This document shows positions 19,301-29,630 of a DNA stretch of 64,000 bases, in pieces. The stretch's first letter is position 1. Each line of letters opens with the position of its first letter. Under the pieces are notes generated by a model that saw nothing but the letters and a program-made list of their open reading frames with translations, did no database searches and was not told the DNA's origin. Both the position numbers and the translations under genes were made by a program. The stretch comes from Sphingobacterium sp. (GTDB lineage: Bacteria; Bacteroidota; Bacteroidia; Sphingobacteriales; Sphingobacteriaceae): assembly GCA_031253985.1 (NCBI GenBank), contig JAIRVH010000059.1, positions 55,182-119,181 of the forward strand, in the 5' to 3' direction.

Positions 19301-20448
19301 ACGCCTTTAAATTTACGAAAAAGGATGGGGATATCGCCGTAAGTATATCATCTGTCAGTGCGGTTGACAAAAAGCTGCATGTTTACCTCGAAGTGCGAGA
19401 TACCGGTATCGGGATTCCTGAGCAGTTGCAGCAATCGATATTTGAGAGTTTCTTTCAGTATGATAATGATGGTAAGGTGGCTAGCCAAGGTTCAGGTATT
19501 GGACTCTCGATCGCTCAATCTTTTGTTCAGATGTATGATGGCGAAATCTCGGTGAGCAGTCAGCCTGCGAAAGGCAGTAGTTTTAAATTTGATTTGTGGT
19601 TAGACCAGGCTGAGCCGGTATACGATGGGATACCTGAACAGGAAACTATCACGCTGGTGCAACCTGTGGAAGCTAGACAGAGCCCCTTGGTGCTGATTAT
19701 CGAAGATGATGAAGACTTTAGGTATTATCTCAAAGAGTCCTTAAAAGAGCATTACCAGATTATTGAGGCGACTAATGGAAAAGATGGCTGGCAAAAGGCT
19801 CTTTTCCATCATCCCGACATTGTGGTGAGCGATGTACAGATGCCCTACCTAAACGGGATGGAATTTTCGCAGAAACTTGCACAGGATAAACGGACGAAAC
19901 ACATTCCTGTGGTGTTGCTGACCGCTTCGCAGGTCGATAATGGTCTTGTCTGTGGTCTAGAGTCCGGTGCCGTAGGCTACCTGACCAAGCCCTTTGATAT
20001 GGATGTGCTGATTGCGAAGATAAATAGCTTGCTCCAGCTGAATCAGGCGTTTAAGGAAGTCTATAGCAAACAGGTTTCTATTTTACCTCCGGAATTGACG
20101 ATCAAATCCGAAAAGGACAAATTTCTACAGAAAGTGTTGAATTATGTTCACGATAATATTGATAATCCGCAATTGTCGGTGGAGGCTTTGAGTGCGCATA
20201 CGTCGATGAGCAGGGCCTCTTTATACAACAAGCTGCTGGAACTAACAGGCATGTCGCCTGTGGATTTTATTCGTTCAGTAAAACTGGAGAAAGCAGCGAG
20301 CCTATTGGAAAAAAGCGATAAGTCTATTTCTGAAATCGCTTATGAAACGGGGTTCGCTAATCCGAATTACTTTACAAAAGTTTTCAAAGCTAAATATCAG
20401 ATGACGCCGAGTGAATATATTCAGCTGCAAAAAAGCACTTCGGTGTAA
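16372..20448 (+). CDS. Hybrid two-component system sensor/regulator (HTCS), candidate xylan sensor
   Basis: 1358 residues combining all phosphorelay parts. A signal peptide (to about residue 20) leads into a periplasmic sensor of repeated propeller motifs (GFLWLGTEDGLNRF, GRIWIGTNGGG and many more, to about residue 690), a Y_Y_Y domain, and one membrane segment near residues 788-806. The cytoplasmic part has a HisKA domain (LSHEFRTP, His861), an HATPase with DTGIGIP, a receiver (LIIEDDEDF; phospho-acceptor Asp1154 in VVSDVQMP) and a C-terminal AraC-type HTH (about 1260-1355). HTCS proteins bind a specific oligosaccharide in the periplasm and activate the linked polysaccharide locus. Placement between the two xylan operons makes it their likely activator, comparable to XynR of Prevotella. 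Confidence 0.95.
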   Translation: MIRILLALSWMLLTFFSYGQNHPVTFQRYSSKDGLSSNTIYSIYRDSYGFLWLGTEDGLNRFDGRRYNVYRYDANQENSLMANHISALCEDKKGRIWIGTNGGGLSYYDREADRIRSYNLTPDGKWLSTAINAVDTDANGNIWVASYGALYILDVNNLQKKMDPTYRRIVETFAGKVTSCVFRDRQNNMWVSSENGIFRLSADFKTIKRFEVLSEQEGYGNGIEVSSIVEDDKGRIWIGSMLGLKYLNPGDSQFNKFISKQGNGALSSPRIYTLCHNQKQDLWIGTDNGLDVLNTNNFTVRTFKPDPSNVHSLSHKSIRSIFVDNSGIYWIGTFQGGLNKFDTNLSQFRLKSLDFLEGMTGDPAIVTSFAAYQNKIFLGVDGGGVWKYDRETDRLSSVSLPANLPRDLTVLTLERKLDQLWIGTYQQGVVCYDLLNGNLKRYIVGNKEDNLNNNDIFCLKVDFKGNTWVGTNGGGVNIIQKGSGIVKKYKRDDHLGDGIQVPGNFIRALAEDREQHMWIGTYGSGLVMYDPLTKRSKIFDKANNKLPSNYILAIYTDKKGNLWVGTNGNGIGVLRKGKVVFETLSEKDGLANGAIQSIVEDDKGRIWFSTNKGLSCYSPAQNKFKNYSNAVGLQEGAFMLGASLKTSDGEIYFGGQKGFNHFYPAHLKTNSNPAKVALTDLKIDNDIIQPAEKGPIQQSLLTADRIELKYKQNFSISFAALNLTVPEDNQYEYRLVGFDKNWIRNGKENSVYYTNLDPGDYVFEVRASNNDGIWNKEIKSIAIHVAPPFWRTIYAYLFYMFAAVGVLLWMRHRGIEKLKQKFAIEQERTQAKQLIEQQKRDAETKHQLDAMKIRFLTNLSHEFRTPISLIMGPIDALIGKNKDSKLADQLNLISRNARRLLNLVNQLLDFRKMEYHELKLQDEDGELVSFVQEVYRSFQDMALQKGIDYSFFPCQEKLYCRFDRNKVERVLFNLIYNAFKFTKKDGDIAVSISSVSAVDKKLHVYLEVRDTGIGIPEQLQQSIFESFFQYDNDGKVASQGSGIGLSIAQSFVQMYDGEISVSSQPAKGSSFKFDLWLDQAEPVYDGIPEQETITLVQPVEARQSPLVLIIEDDEDFRYYLKESLKEHYQIIEATNGKDGWQKALFHHPDIVVSDVQMPYLNGMEFSQKLAQDKRTKHIPVVLLTASQVDNGLVCGLESGAVGYLTKPFDMDVLIAKINSLLQLNQAFKEVYSKQVSILPPELTIKSEKDKFLQKVLNYVHDNIDNPQLSVEALSAHTSMSRASLYNKLLELTGMSPVDFIRSVKLEKAASLLEKSDKSISEIAYETGFANPNYFTKVFKAKYQMTPSEYIQLQKSTSV

Positions 20449-20499
20449 GGCGGGCTGTTGAATTGTTATTTAAAAAGATCATTTTGGATCTATTTTTCG

Positions 20500-20541
20500 G
20501 AAGGGTAATCTGTTTTAAACATTTTTACCCTTCTTTTTTTT
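20500..20541 (+). terminator. Rho-independent terminator after the hybrid sensor
   Basis: Stem AAGGGTAA (20501-20508) pairs with TTACCCTT (20525-20532) around a 16-base loop and is followed by a long T-run. It separates the sensor transcript from the plus-strand enzyme block. Confidence 0.75.
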
Positions 20542-20543
20542 AT

Positions 20544-20580
20544 TTGTTGCAACCGTATCTTGTTGAAAGCTATAGTTTTG
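20544..20580 (+). promoter_or_regulatory. Candidate promoter with GCAACCG element for the plus-strand xylan block
   Basis: TAGTTTTG at 20573-20580 fits the Bacteroidetes TAnnTTTG -7 consensus and lies 55 bp before the aldolase start. A TTG at 20547-20549 is 23 bp upstream, slightly longer than usual spacing. It overlaps TTGTTGCAACCG (20544-20555), which matches 11 of 12 bases of the element beside the xusA-like promoter, so the same regulator may act at both. Confidence 0.45.
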
Positions 20581-20635
20581 CTTTATAACCAATCGCTGGA
20601 AGTCTGGCGAATACTAAACTAATCAACTCAAAAAA

Positions 20636-21304
20636 ATGAAATTTTTTATCGATACAGCAAGTCTCTCTGAGATTCGCATGGCTCAAAATCTAGGTGTCTT
20701 GGATGGGGTAACGACCAATCCTTCGCTGATGGCCAAAGAGGGGATCTCGGGCACGGCTCAAGTACATGCACATTACAGAGCAATATGTGCCATTGTTGAT
20801 GGCGATGTAAGTGCGGAGGTCATTTCCACCGATTATCAAACAATGATTGAGGAGGGGATGCTCTTGGCCGCCCTGGACAACAAGATCGTTGTGAAGGTCC
20901 CGATGACCGAAGATGGAATCAAAGCAATCAAATATTTTAGTACAAAACAAATTAAGACCAACTGTACCTTGGTTTTTTCCGCTGGTCAGGCCCTCTTGGC
21001 GGCAAAGGCGGGAGCGACTTATGTATCTCCATTTGTCGGTCGCCTGGATGACATATCTGTTGATGGCCTGGCATTGATCCGTGAAATACGTACGATCTAC
21101 GATAATTATGCTTTTCCAACCCAGATTCTTGCGGCTTCGGTACGCCATAGTGCCCATATCCTGGGCTGTGCGAAGATCGGGGCTGATGTAATGACAGGAC
21201 CGCTGCAGGCGATCTATTCTTTATTAAAACACCCGCTGACGGATAGTGGGCTGGCTCAGTTTTTAGCCGACCACAAACGTGTCGCTGCGCAAAACAACAA
21301 TTGA
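20636..21304 (+). CDS. Small transaldolase / fructose-6-phosphate aldolase (FSA/TalC type)
   Basis: 222 residues, the length of the compact class of transaldolase-like aldolases. MKFFIDTA at the start, GVTTNPSL, and IVVKVPMT with the Schiff-base lysine at about Lys87 are family hallmarks; the C-terminal third carries the usual ADVMTGP segment. Such enzymes either transfer dihydroxyacetone in the pentose phosphate pathway or cleave fructose 6-phosphate; the sequence alone does not decide. Placed 1 bp before the transketolase start, it very likely works as transaldolase, so that pentose phosphates released from xylan can enter glycolysis. It is cytoplasmic (no signal peptide) and opens the plus-strand block. 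Confidence 0.9.
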   Translation: MKFFIDTASLSEIRMAQNLGVLDGVTTNPSLMAKEGISGTAQVHAHYRAICAIVDGDVSAEVISTDYQTMIEEGMLLAALDNKIVVKVPMTEDGIKAIKYFSTKQIKTNCTLVFSAGQALLAAKAGATYVSPFVGRLDDISVDGLALIREIRTIYDNYAFPTQILAASVRHSAHILGCAKIGADVMTGPLQAIYSLLKHPLTDSGLAQFLADHKRVAAQNNN

Positions 21305-21305
21305 G

Positions 21306-22172
21306 ATGGTCATGACAAAACATAGTATCCATAATTTAGAAGCTATTGTGAAGCAGGTCCGAAGAGATATCGTCCGTATGGTGCATGGTTGCCAATCTGG
21401 ACACCCCGGCGGATCCTTAGGCTGTACCGAATTGTTGGTTTGCCTGTATTTTGAATTGATGCAGCGAAAGGAGGCATTCGACCTGAATGGAGAGAGCGAA
21501 GATCTGTTTTTTCTGTCCAATGGACATATATCACCGGTGTTTTATAGTGTACTGGCGCGGGCGGGCTATTTTTCAGTGGATGAACTTGCCACATTTAGGA
21601 AACTCAATTCACGGCTTCAGGGACATCCAACAACGCATGAGGGGCTGCCGGGGATACGCGTTGCTTCGGGATCCTTGGGGCAAGGCCTTTCTGTCGCTAT
21701 TGGTGCTGCGCAGGCCAAAAAACTAAATCAGGATCATCACTTGGTGTATGTGCTGATGGGGGATGGCGAGTTGCAGGAAGGTCAGGTATGGGAAGCGGCC
21801 ATGTATGCCGCGCACAATGAAATGGACAACCTCATTGCTATTGTCGATTATAATGGAGCCCAGATCGATGGGGCGACCAACGATGTCCTCTCGCTGGGCG
21901 ATTTACCGCGCAAATGGATGGCATTCGGCTGGAAGGTTATTGAAATCATGCGCGGAAATGATATTGGATCTGTGATTTCAGGTTTTCGAAAAGCGCAAGC
22001 CTTGACAGCAAACCGAGTGCCGGTGATGGTGCTGCTGCATACCGAAATGGGGAATGGAGTTGATTTTATGATGGGGTCGCATAAGTGGCATGGCATAGCT
22101 CCTAGTGATGAGCAGCTGTCCTCGGCTTTAAATCAAAATGCAGAAACATTAGGCGATTACATCGTCTCGTAA
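21306..22172 (+). CDS. Transketolase, N-terminal (thiamine-binding) subunit
   Basis: 288 residues from the ATG at 21306, one base after the aldolase stop; an ATG at 21312 is an equally possible start. It covers the thiamine diphosphate-binding half of transketolase: SGHPGGSLG, a QGHPTTHEGLPG loop, and GDGELQEGQ continuing to a conserved Asn in VDYNG (the GDG...N cofactor motif). Split transketolases encoded as two adjacent genes are known in bacteria and archaea. With the next gene it forms the complete enzyme, moving two-carbon units between xylulose 5-phosphate and aldose phosphates. Its presence inside a xylan locus links polysaccharide use directly to pentose phosphate flux. Confidence 0.93.
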   Translation: MVMTKHSIHNLEAIVKQVRRDIVRMVHGCQSGHPGGSLGCTELLVCLYFELMQRKEAFDLNGESEDLFFLSNGHISPVFYSVLARAGYFSVDELATFRKLNSRLQGHPTTHEGLPGIRVASGSLGQGLSVAIGAAQAKKLNQDHHLVYVLMGDGELQEGQVWEAAMYAAHNEMDNLIAIVDYNGAQIDGATNDVLSLGDLPRKWMAFGWKVIEIMRGNDIGSVISGFRKAQALTANRVPVMVLLHTEMGNGVDFMMGSHKWHGIAPSDEQLSSALNQNAETLGDYIVS

Positions 22173-22197
22173 ATAAGGAAATTTCGAACGAGATAAC

Positions 22198-23160
22198 ATG
22201 AAAAAATATACATATACAGCGTCCAAAGACACACGTTCTGGATTCGGTGCAGGATTGCTGGAAGCAGGAAAGGAAAATGAAAATGTAGTTGCACTCTGTG
22301 CAGACCTTATCGGTTCCCTCAAAATGAATGATTTTATCAAAGCATTTCCAGAACGCTTTTTTCAGATCGGTATTGCCGAAGCAAATATGATGGGGATCGC
22401 GGCGGGCCTTACGATCGGAGGGAAAATACCATTTACGGGTACATTTGCCAATTTTTCTACGGGACGGGTATACGATCAGGTTAGACAGTCTATCGCGTAT
22501 TCGGATAAGAATGTGAAGATCGCGGCCTCGCATGCAGGTCTGACTTTGGGTGAAGACGGAGCAACCCACCAGATCTTGGAAGATATCGGATTAATGAAAA
22601 TGCTCCCGGGGATGACAGTTATCAATCCTTGTGATTATAATCAGACGAAAGCGGCTACGATTGCAGCTGCAAGGCACCAAGGACCAATTTACCTACGCTT
22701 TGGGCGTCCTGTAGTTCCGGTATTTACGCCGGAAGATCAGGAATTTGTGATCGGAAAAGCTGTGCTGCTCAATCCGGGTACTGCAGTGACTATTCTGGCG
22801 ACGGGCCACTTAGTCTGGGAAGCCATACGTGCAGGGGAAGAATTGGAAACATTGGGTATCGATGCCGAAATCATCAATATACATACCATCAAACCTCTGG
22901 ACGAGAAAGCGATACTCCGTTCTGTTGCCAAAACAGGTAGTGTCGTTACGGCCGAAGAACACAACCGTATCGGCGGACTCGGAGATAGTGTGGCACAGCT
23001 GCTGGTCAAGCAAATGCCTACTCCACAGGAATATGTGGCTGTAGACGATAGCTTCGGTGAATCGGGACCGCCAAGTGCACTGATGGATAAATATGGCCTA
23101 AACGCCGATGCTATTGTAGCAGCGGTATTACGGGTACTGAAAAGGAAAGTGGTGGCTTAA
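22198..23160 (+). CDS. Transketolase, C-terminal (pyrimidine-binding) subunit
   Basis: 320 residues. It covers the middle and C-terminal domains: ALCADLIGS, the catalytic-type FQIGIAEANMMG region with the thiamine-activating glutamate, THQILEDIGLM, then a C-terminal domain with TAEEHNRIGGLG. It begins 25 bp after the N-terminal subunit stop, so the two are almost surely co-transcribed and form a heterotetramer. The sequence is also similar in layout to the C-terminal part of DXP synthase, but the split arrangement and the aldolase neighbour favour transketolase. Confidence 0.93.
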   Translation: MKKYTYTASKDTRSGFGAGLLEAGKENENVVALCADLIGSLKMNDFIKAFPERFFQIGIAEANMMGIAAGLTIGGKIPFTGTFANFSTGRVYDQVRQSIAYSDKNVKIAASHAGLTLGEDGATHQILEDIGLMKMLPGMTVINPCDYNQTKAATIAAARHQGPIYLRFGRPVVPVFTPEDQEFVIGKAVLLNPGTAVTILATGHLVWEAIRAGEELETLGIDAEIINIHTIKPLDEKAILRSVAKTGSVVTAEEHNRIGGLGDSVAQLLVKQMPTPQEYVAVDDSFGESGPPSALMDKYGLNADAIVAAVLRVLKRKVVA

Positions 23161-23216
23161 TTGAAATTGGGTTGTTACTAATAGGAATGCTTAACCTGAT
23201 ATTTATATACTGTTAA

Positions 23217-24077
<861 letters not shown>

Positions 24078-24178
24078 TGTCCGGCTATGATATAAATCAG
24101 AAGATTCCTGTTCGGCGCGCTGGATCGGTAGATCTCAATAGGGGATGGAATACCTGAAAAAATAATTCGAAACAGTAG

Positions 24179-26653
24179 ATGATGCATGTAAGAGAAATGA
24201 TCGGAAAATTTATTTTTAAATGTGTTGGTGTACTGTTCGTGATGTTATCACTGAACAGTACATTTGCCCAGAAACGATCGGCATTAACGATGTGGTATGA
24301 TCGTCCTGCCGATGCTAAGGTATGGGAGCAAGCCCTGCCGCTCGGTAATGGAAGGTTGGGAGCTATGGTTTACGGAATTCCGGCTGTTGAGAGAATACAA
24401 CTCAATGAAGAAACAATCTGGGCCGGAGGACCTTATCGAAATGATAATAAGAAGGGCGGGGCGGCATTGCAAACCATTCAGAATTATATATTCGATGGAA
24501 AACCTGTTGAAGCCGACCGGCTGGCCAATGAAACTTTTTTCACCAAGACACATGGGATGCCTTATCAGACAGCAGGCGACATTCTGCTCCAATTTCGGGG
24601 TCATGAACAGTTTCAGGATTATTATCGAGAACTGGATCTTGAACGGGCAGTCTCCTTGTCACGCTATCAAGTTGATGGGGTGACTTTTACCAGAGAAGTT
24701 TTTACTTCATTTGCCGACGATGTGATTATCATGCAGATTACATCAAGCAAGAAGGGAGCGCTCAACGGTACATTGACCTATGAAAATGAAGTGAGGCATC
24801 GTATTTTTAAAAATGGGCAAAATCTTATTTTAGCGGGTAGGGGGACGGATCATGAGGGGATAAACGGACAGGTTGTCTACCAAATTCATACAGGTTTACA
24901 ACATACAGATGGTAATATTGTCGTAACGGACTCGTCGATCGATATACAGCAAGCGAGCAGCATTCGTCTCTATATTTCAATTGCGAGCAATTTCCAGAAT
25001 TATAAACAATTGGGAGCTGATCCATATACGCTGGCGGCAGAAAGGCTGCAAAAGGCCATGGACAAGGATTATCAGCTCGCTTTACGGCAGCATACGGTCG
25101 CTTATCATAAACAATTTAGTCGTTTTCAGCTCCATTTGGGGAGCGACAGCAGCGAACAGCTGGAGCCCATACCATCGCGGATTGCAAATTTTGCCCGTAC
25201 ACAGGATCCGGCACTGGTGACACTGTTGACTCAGTTTGGACGCTATTTGCTTATCTGCTCTTCGCAGCCGGGTGGTCAGCCGGCCAATCTTCAAGGTATC
25301 TGGAACAGGTCCATGCAACCTGCATGGGACAGCAAATATACGATCAATATAAATACCGAAATGAACTACTGGCCAGCTGAGGTCACTAATCTTTCCAGTA
25401 CGCATGTGCCATTATTTTCCATGATCAAAGAGCTCAGTGAAAGTGGAGCAGAAACAGCGAAGACGATGTACAATGCACGGGGCTGGGTGGCTCATCACAA
25501 TACAGATATCTGGCGTGTGACCAGTCCGATTGATTTTGCGGCTGCCGGAATGTGGCCCAGTGGGGGGCTATGGTTGTCTCAGCATCTGTGGGAGCATTAT
25601 CTTTTTACGGGCGATAAGATGTTTTTAAGGCAATATTACCCTGTTATGAAGGGGGCTTGTGATTTTCTCTTGTCCGCGCTGATAACGCATCGTGGTTATC
25701 CCGCTGAAAAATGGCTTGTATTGAGCCCTTCCATTTCGCCCGAACAGGGGCCGCTCGCTGCAGGAGTAACGATGGATAATCAGCTCTGCTATGCTATGTT
25801 GACCCGTACGGCCTTAGCCGCAGAAGCGTTGGGGATCGATTCCATCTATAAAGGTACACTGCTGGCTACGGCGCGGCGTATTCCACCGATGCATATCGGA
25901 AAATATAATCAGCTACAAGAATGGCTGGAGGATGTCGATGACCCTCAAAATCAACATCGGCATGTATCACATTTATATGGATTATTTCCCGGCAATCAGA
26001 TCTCGCCGTTCCGCACCCCTGAACTGTTTGAAGCGGCGCGTAATTCATTGGTCTATCGTGGTGATTTTGCGACAGGATGGTCAATCGGATGGAAAATAAA
26101 TTTATGGGCCCGCCTGCTGGATGGAAACCATGCTTACGAGATTATAAAAAAAATGCTGACAGTCTCCGATGAAAATCATCCTGATGGACGTACCTATCCA
26201 AACCTGTTTACTGCACATCCACCATTTCAGATCGATGGTAATTTTGGCCTAACTGCGGGTATCGCCGAAATGCTAATTCAGAGCCACGACGGAGCTGTGC
26301 ATCTGCTGCCGGCTATTCCGGAGCTGTGGAAGGAAGGATGGGTAAAAGGAATAAAAACGCGCGGTGGATTTGAAATTGACCTGCAATGGAAAAAAGGAAA
26401 GGTAAAGGAGCTTCAGGTATTTTCGGCATTAGGGGGCAATTTGCGCTTGCGGACAAGGTTCCCACTAAAAGGCCGTGGGCTCCGGGTCGCAAAAGGGAAT
26501 CAGACAAACCCTCTTTTAAATCCAATACAAATACCAGGGCCTATTCAGTCTGCGAATTCACATCTGAAAGGGATTGAATTGCCAAGTGTTTATGAATACG
26601 ATGTGCTGACCTTACCAGGGAAGAACTACACGTTTAGGGAGCTACTGAATTAA
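24179..26653 (+). CDS. GH95 glycoside hydrolase (alpha-L-fucosidase / alpha-L-galactosidase family)
   Basis: 824 residues with a signal peptide ending near TFAQ. The GH95 signature is clear: [15 protein letters not shown] and [13 protein letters not shown] in the N-terminal sandwich, NINTEMNYW in the (alpha/alpha)6 barrel (the conserved asparagines), [10 protein letters not shown] with the likely acid Glu522, and [10 protein letters not shown] with the conserved Asp686. Characterised GH95 enzymes remove alpha-1,2-L-fucose; a homologue in the Bacteroides ovatus complex-xylan locus acts as alpha-L-galactosidase on corn xylan. In this locus that second role is the more sensible inference. The stop codon overlaps the next start by one base (TAATG), indicating translational coupling with the GH43 gene. 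Confidence 0.92.
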   Translation: MMHVREMIGKFIFKCVGVLFVMLSLNSTFAQKRSALTMWYDRPADAKVWEQALPLGNGRLGAMVYGIPAVERIQLNEETIWAGGPYRNDNKKGGAALQTIQNYIFDGKPVEADRLANETFFTKTHGMPYQTAGDILLQFRGHEQFQDYYRELDLERAVSLSRYQVDGVTFTREVFTSFADDVIIMQITSSKKGALNGTLTYENEVRHRIFKNGQNLILAGRGTDHEGINGQVVYQIHTGLQHTDGNIVVTDSSIDIQQASSIRLYISIASNFQNYKQLGADPYTLAAERLQKAMDKDYQLALRQHTVAYHKQFSRFQLHLGSDSSEQLEPIPSRIANFARTQDPALVTLLTQFGRYLLICSSQPGGQPANLQGIWNRSMQPAWDSKYTININTEMNYWPAEVTNLSSTHVPLFSMIKELSESGAETAKTMYNARGWVAHHNTDIWRVTSPIDFAAAGMWPSGGLWLSQHLWEHYLFTGDKMFLRQYYPVMKGACDFLLSALITHRGYPAEKWLVLSPSISPEQGPLAAGVTMDNQLCYAMLTRTALAAEALGIDSIYKGTLLATARRIPPMHIGKYNQLQEWLEDVDDPQNQHRHVSHLYGLFPGNQISPFRTPELFEAARNSLVYRGDFATGWSIGWKINLWARLLDGNHAYEIIKKMLTVSDENHPDGRTYPNLFTAHPPFQIDGNFGLTAGIAEMLIQSHDGAVHLLPAIPELWKEGWVKGIKTRGGFEIDLQWKKGKVKELQVFSALGGNLRLRTRFPLKGRGLRVAKGNQTNPLLNPIQIPGPIQSANSHLKGIELPSVYEYDVLTLPGKNYTFRELLN

Positions 26654-28236
26654 TGCGATTAATTAATCCTGTCAATATGTTAAGAATGAAAATCAGCGCT
26701 TTGGTGTTCTGCTTGATGAACCTATTTTTTTGGGCAACGGCGCAACAGGCCCATAATCCAATCATCTTCGCCGATGTCCCCGATATGTCCATGATACGTG
26801 TCGGTGATACCTACTATATGAGCAGTACCACGATGCATATGAATCCCGGTGTTCCGATTATGAAATCCAAAGATCTGGTCAATTGGACCTTGGTCAACTA
26901 CGCGTACGATCGCCTTGGAGATCAGGATGAACTTCAATTGTCAGGCAAAAAAAATGCCTATGGACATGGTTCCTGGGCGAGCAGCTTACGTTTTCATGAG
27001 GGGCAGTACTTTGTGAGCACATTTTCTGCCAACACGGGGAAAACACATATCTATCGCACACGTGATATTGAGCATGGACCTTGGGTTTCAACCGAATTTA
27101 GACCGATGATGCATGATCACAGCTTATTCTTTGACCGAGGGAAAATCTATATGATCTGGGGTGGAGGCCGGATCAATATTGCTGAATTATTACCAGATTT
27201 TTCAGGCATAAAGGCGGGAACACAACGTGTTTTGATAGACAATGCCTCCTTACCCGCCAAGCCTAAAGAGGGCAAAGGTGGTTTACCGGCAGAGGGATCC
27301 CAGCTATTTAAGATCAATGGCATGTATTATCTTTTTAATATTTCATGGCCAGCAGGGGGAATGCGCACCGTGATTGTGCATCGGGCGAGTCAACTAGAAG
27401 GTCCCTATGAAGGTAAAGTGGTGCTACAGGATCAGGGTGTGGCGCAAGGTGGTCTGATCGATATGCCGGGTGGACAGTGGTATGCGTACCTTTTTCAGGA
27501 TTACGGTGCAGTAGGCCGAATTCCGTTTTTGGTTCCCGTCAAATGGGAAGATGGATGGCCTATACTTGGTCTTGACGGAAAAGTCCCAGCCACATTGGAT
27601 CTTCCTGCAAATAAAAGTTTAAGTCCCGGAATCGTTAACTCGGATGATTTTGACAGGAAAGCTGGGCAGGCAGCGCTCCCTTTGGTATGGCAATGGAACC
27701 ATAACCCAGACTCCAGTCTATGGTCGGTGACCGAACGTAGCGGTTTTCTGAGACTGCGTACAGGCGAGCGTACCGATGATTTTCTGGCCGCCAGAAATAC
27801 ATTGACACAACGCACCACGGGACCAAAATGCAGTGCTTCTATCGCTCTTGATGTTTCTAAAATGAAAGATGGTGATTTTGCGGGCCTATCATTGTTGCAG
27901 AAAAATTATGGATTAGTGGGAATTCGTATGGAAGGAAATACCAGATCATTGGTTATGATCAATGCAGCGACAGGTGTACCGCGAGAACTGGCTAGGATCG
28001 GTGTCAAACAGACGCGTATATTTCTCAAAGCGAGCTGCGATTTTACCAACAGAAGAGACAGGGCTCAATTTTTTTATAGTATGGATGAACAGCATTGGAA
28101 TACAATTGGTGATGAGCTGGCAATGAGCTATACAATACCCCATTTTATGGGGTATCGGTTCGGAATTTTTAATTATGCGAGCAAAGCAGCCGGCGGCTAT
28201 GTAGATGTTGATTACTTCCATATGACCACAAATTAA
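26653..28236 (+). CDS. GH43 beta-xylosidase/alpha-L-arabinofuranosidase with C-terminal beta-sandwich
   Basis: 527 residues from the overlapping ATG; internal ATGs at residues 9 and 12 would also leave a good signal peptide (to about TAQQ). The five-bladed GH43 domain shows the base Asp44 in VPDMSMIRV, the second Asp in HDHSLFF, and the acid Glu in PAEGSQL. Residues about 335-527 form a concanavalin-like domain of the DUF1349/GH43-C type, as in two-domain GH43 enzymes that act on xylo-oligosaccharides or arabinose side chains. Met replaces the more usual Pro in the PDP motif, but the catalytic Asp is kept. It is coupled to the GH95 gene and lies 6 bp before another GH43. Confidence 0.9.
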   Translation: MRLINPVNMLRMKISALVFCLMNLFFWATAQQAHNPIIFADVPDMSMIRVGDTYYMSSTTMHMNPGVPIMKSKDLVNWTLVNYAYDRLGDQDELQLSGKKNAYGHGSWASSLRFHEGQYFVSTFSANTGKTHIYRTRDIEHGPWVSTEFRPMMHDHSLFFDRGKIYMIWGGGRINIAELLPDFSGIKAGTQRVLIDNASLPAKPKEGKGGLPAEGSQLFKINGMYYLFNISWPAGGMRTVIVHRASQLEGPYEGKVVLQDQGVAQGGLIDMPGGQWYAYLFQDYGAVGRIPFLVPVKWEDGWPILGLDGKVPATLDLPANKSLSPGIVNSDDFDRKAGQAALPLVWQWNHNPDSSLWSVTERSGFLRLRTGERTDDFLAARNTLTQRTTGPKCSASIALDVSKMKDGDFAGLSLLQKNYGLVGIRMEGNTRSLVMINAATGVPRELARIGVKQTRIFLKASCDFTNRRDRAQFFYSMDEQHWNTIGDELAMSYTIPHFMGYRFGIFNYASKAAGGYVDVDYFHMTTN

Positions 28237-28242
28237 GATGAT

Positions 28243-29619
28243 ATGAGAAAACAATTTTTTACACGATTACAGTTCGGGTTTCTGATGATGTTCGTGGTCA
28301 CGATAAATGTATTAAGGGCGCAGAATCCGATTGTACAGACGTCCTATACTGCAGATCCGGCACCATTGGTGTATAACAACCGTCTTTATCTTTATACCAC
28401 GCAGGATGAAGAGGAATCCACCTGGTTTAATATGAACAATTGGCGTGTATATTCAACCAATGATATGGTGAACTGGACCGATCACGGCGCAATTCTCTCT
28501 TACACTGATTTTGAATGGGCAAAAGGAGATGCCTGGGCGGCACAATGTGTTGAACGAAACGGCAAATTTTATCTCTATGTGCCTGTTATTTCTAAGCTGA
28601 ACAATCGTGGTGCAATCGGCGTTGCGGTGGGCGATAGTCCACTGGGGCCATTTCATGATCCTTTGGGAAAGCCGTTGCTGCAGAGTGAATGGGGCGATAT
28701 CGACCCTACAGTATTTGTTGATGACGATGGTCAGGCCCATATGTATTGGGGTAATCCGAAGCTGAAATATGTCAAGCTGAATGAAGATATGATCTCCTAT
28801 ACAGGTGATATCGTTGAGGTTCCGATGACGGCGGCATCGTTTGGAAAAAGAGAGGGCGACCCTAAACGTCCTTCTAATTATGAGGAGGGCCCCTGGTTGT
28901 ACAAAAGAAACAGTTTGTATTATCTTTTCTGGCCGGGAGGTCCTCTTCCGGAATTTATTGGGTATTCGACGAGTAAAAAAGCAGAGGGTCCCTGGAAGTA
29001 TGGTGGGGTGCTGATGCCGGCTGAAGGAAAAGCATTTACAAATCATCCCGGTGTTGTGGATTTTAAAGGGAAAAGTTATTTCTTTTACCATAATGGTGCA
29101 TTGCCCGGAGGGGGAGGTTTCACGCGTTCGGTCGCTGTTCAGGAATTGAATTTTCATCCGGACGGCAGTATCCCGCCGATGAAAATGACTGCCGGAATTA
29201 CGAGGGCACTTGCAACAGTGAACCCCTACGAGCTTAATCAGGCCGAAATGATTGCCTGGTCCGAGCATGTTAAATCCTATCAGAACGAAAAAGTAGGTGT
29301 TTTTATAAAAGCGAGGAAAGACGGCGCCTATACCGTTGTGAAAAACGTGGACTTTGGTGAGAAAGGAGCCCGCAGTTTTTTTGCGCGGGTAGGAACGACA
29401 CATCATGGCGGTGTCAGTATGGAGGTGCGTTCGGGGGCAACAGACGGACCTTTACTAGCCACCATACAGGTTCCTATGACAGGAGGCGATGATAGATGGA
29501 CGACTGTGGAGACTATCCTGCCGGATAGTGTAAAAGGGATACACGATCTATACTTTGTCTTTAAGGGCAAGGCTCCATCCAATATCCTGTTTTTCGATTG
29601 TTGGAAATTTGGACGGTAA
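28243..29619 (+). CDS. GH43 arabinofuranosidase/xylosidase with C-terminal CBM6
   Basis: 458 residues with a signal peptide ending near LRAQ. Catalytic residues of the five-bladed propeller are visible: Asp38 in TADPAP, Asp in DIDPTVF and Glu in YEEGPWL. From about residue 325 a CBM6-like beta-sandwich follows, with the aromatic, Asp- and Trp-containing end [10 protein letters not shown]. The architecture GH43-CBM6 is common in periplasmic arabinofuranosidases and xylosidases of Bacteroidetes. It is 6 bp from the previous gene and 11 bp from the next, firmly inside the operon. Its difference in sequence from the preceding GH43 suggests a different linkage is attacked. Confidence 0.9.
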   Translation: MRKQFFTRLQFGFLMMFVVTINVLRAQNPIVQTSYTADPAPLVYNNRLYLYTTQDEEESTWFNMNNWRVYSTNDMVNWTDHGAILSYTDFEWAKGDAWAAQCVERNGKFYLYVPVISKLNNRGAIGVAVGDSPLGPFHDPLGKPLLQSEWGDIDPTVFVDDDGQAHMYWGNPKLKYVKLNEDMISYTGDIVEVPMTAASFGKREGDPKRPSNYEEGPWLYKRNSLYYLFWPGGPLPEFIGYSTSKKAEGPWKYGGVLMPAEGKAFTNHPGVVDFKGKSYFFYHNGALPGGGGFTRSVAVQELNFHPDGSIPPMKMTAGITRALATVNPYELNQAEMIAWSEHVKSYQNEKVGVFIKARKDGAYTVVKNVDFGEKGARSFFARVGTTHHGGVSMEVRSGATDGPLLATIQVPMTGGDDRWTTVETILPDSVKGIHDLYFVFKGKAPSNILFFDCWKFGR

Positions 29620-29630
29620 GGTGGCAGCAT

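Noticed and set aside
22102..22569. 155-codon minus-strand frame across the two transketolase genes
   Set aside because: Spans the junction of two conserved plus-strand genes; antisense shadow.
28453..29406. Long open frame of 317 codons on the minus strand inside the GH43-CBM6 gene
   Set aside because: It is antisense to a clear GH43, has a basic, low-complexity composition, no domain and no separate start context; a coding shadow.
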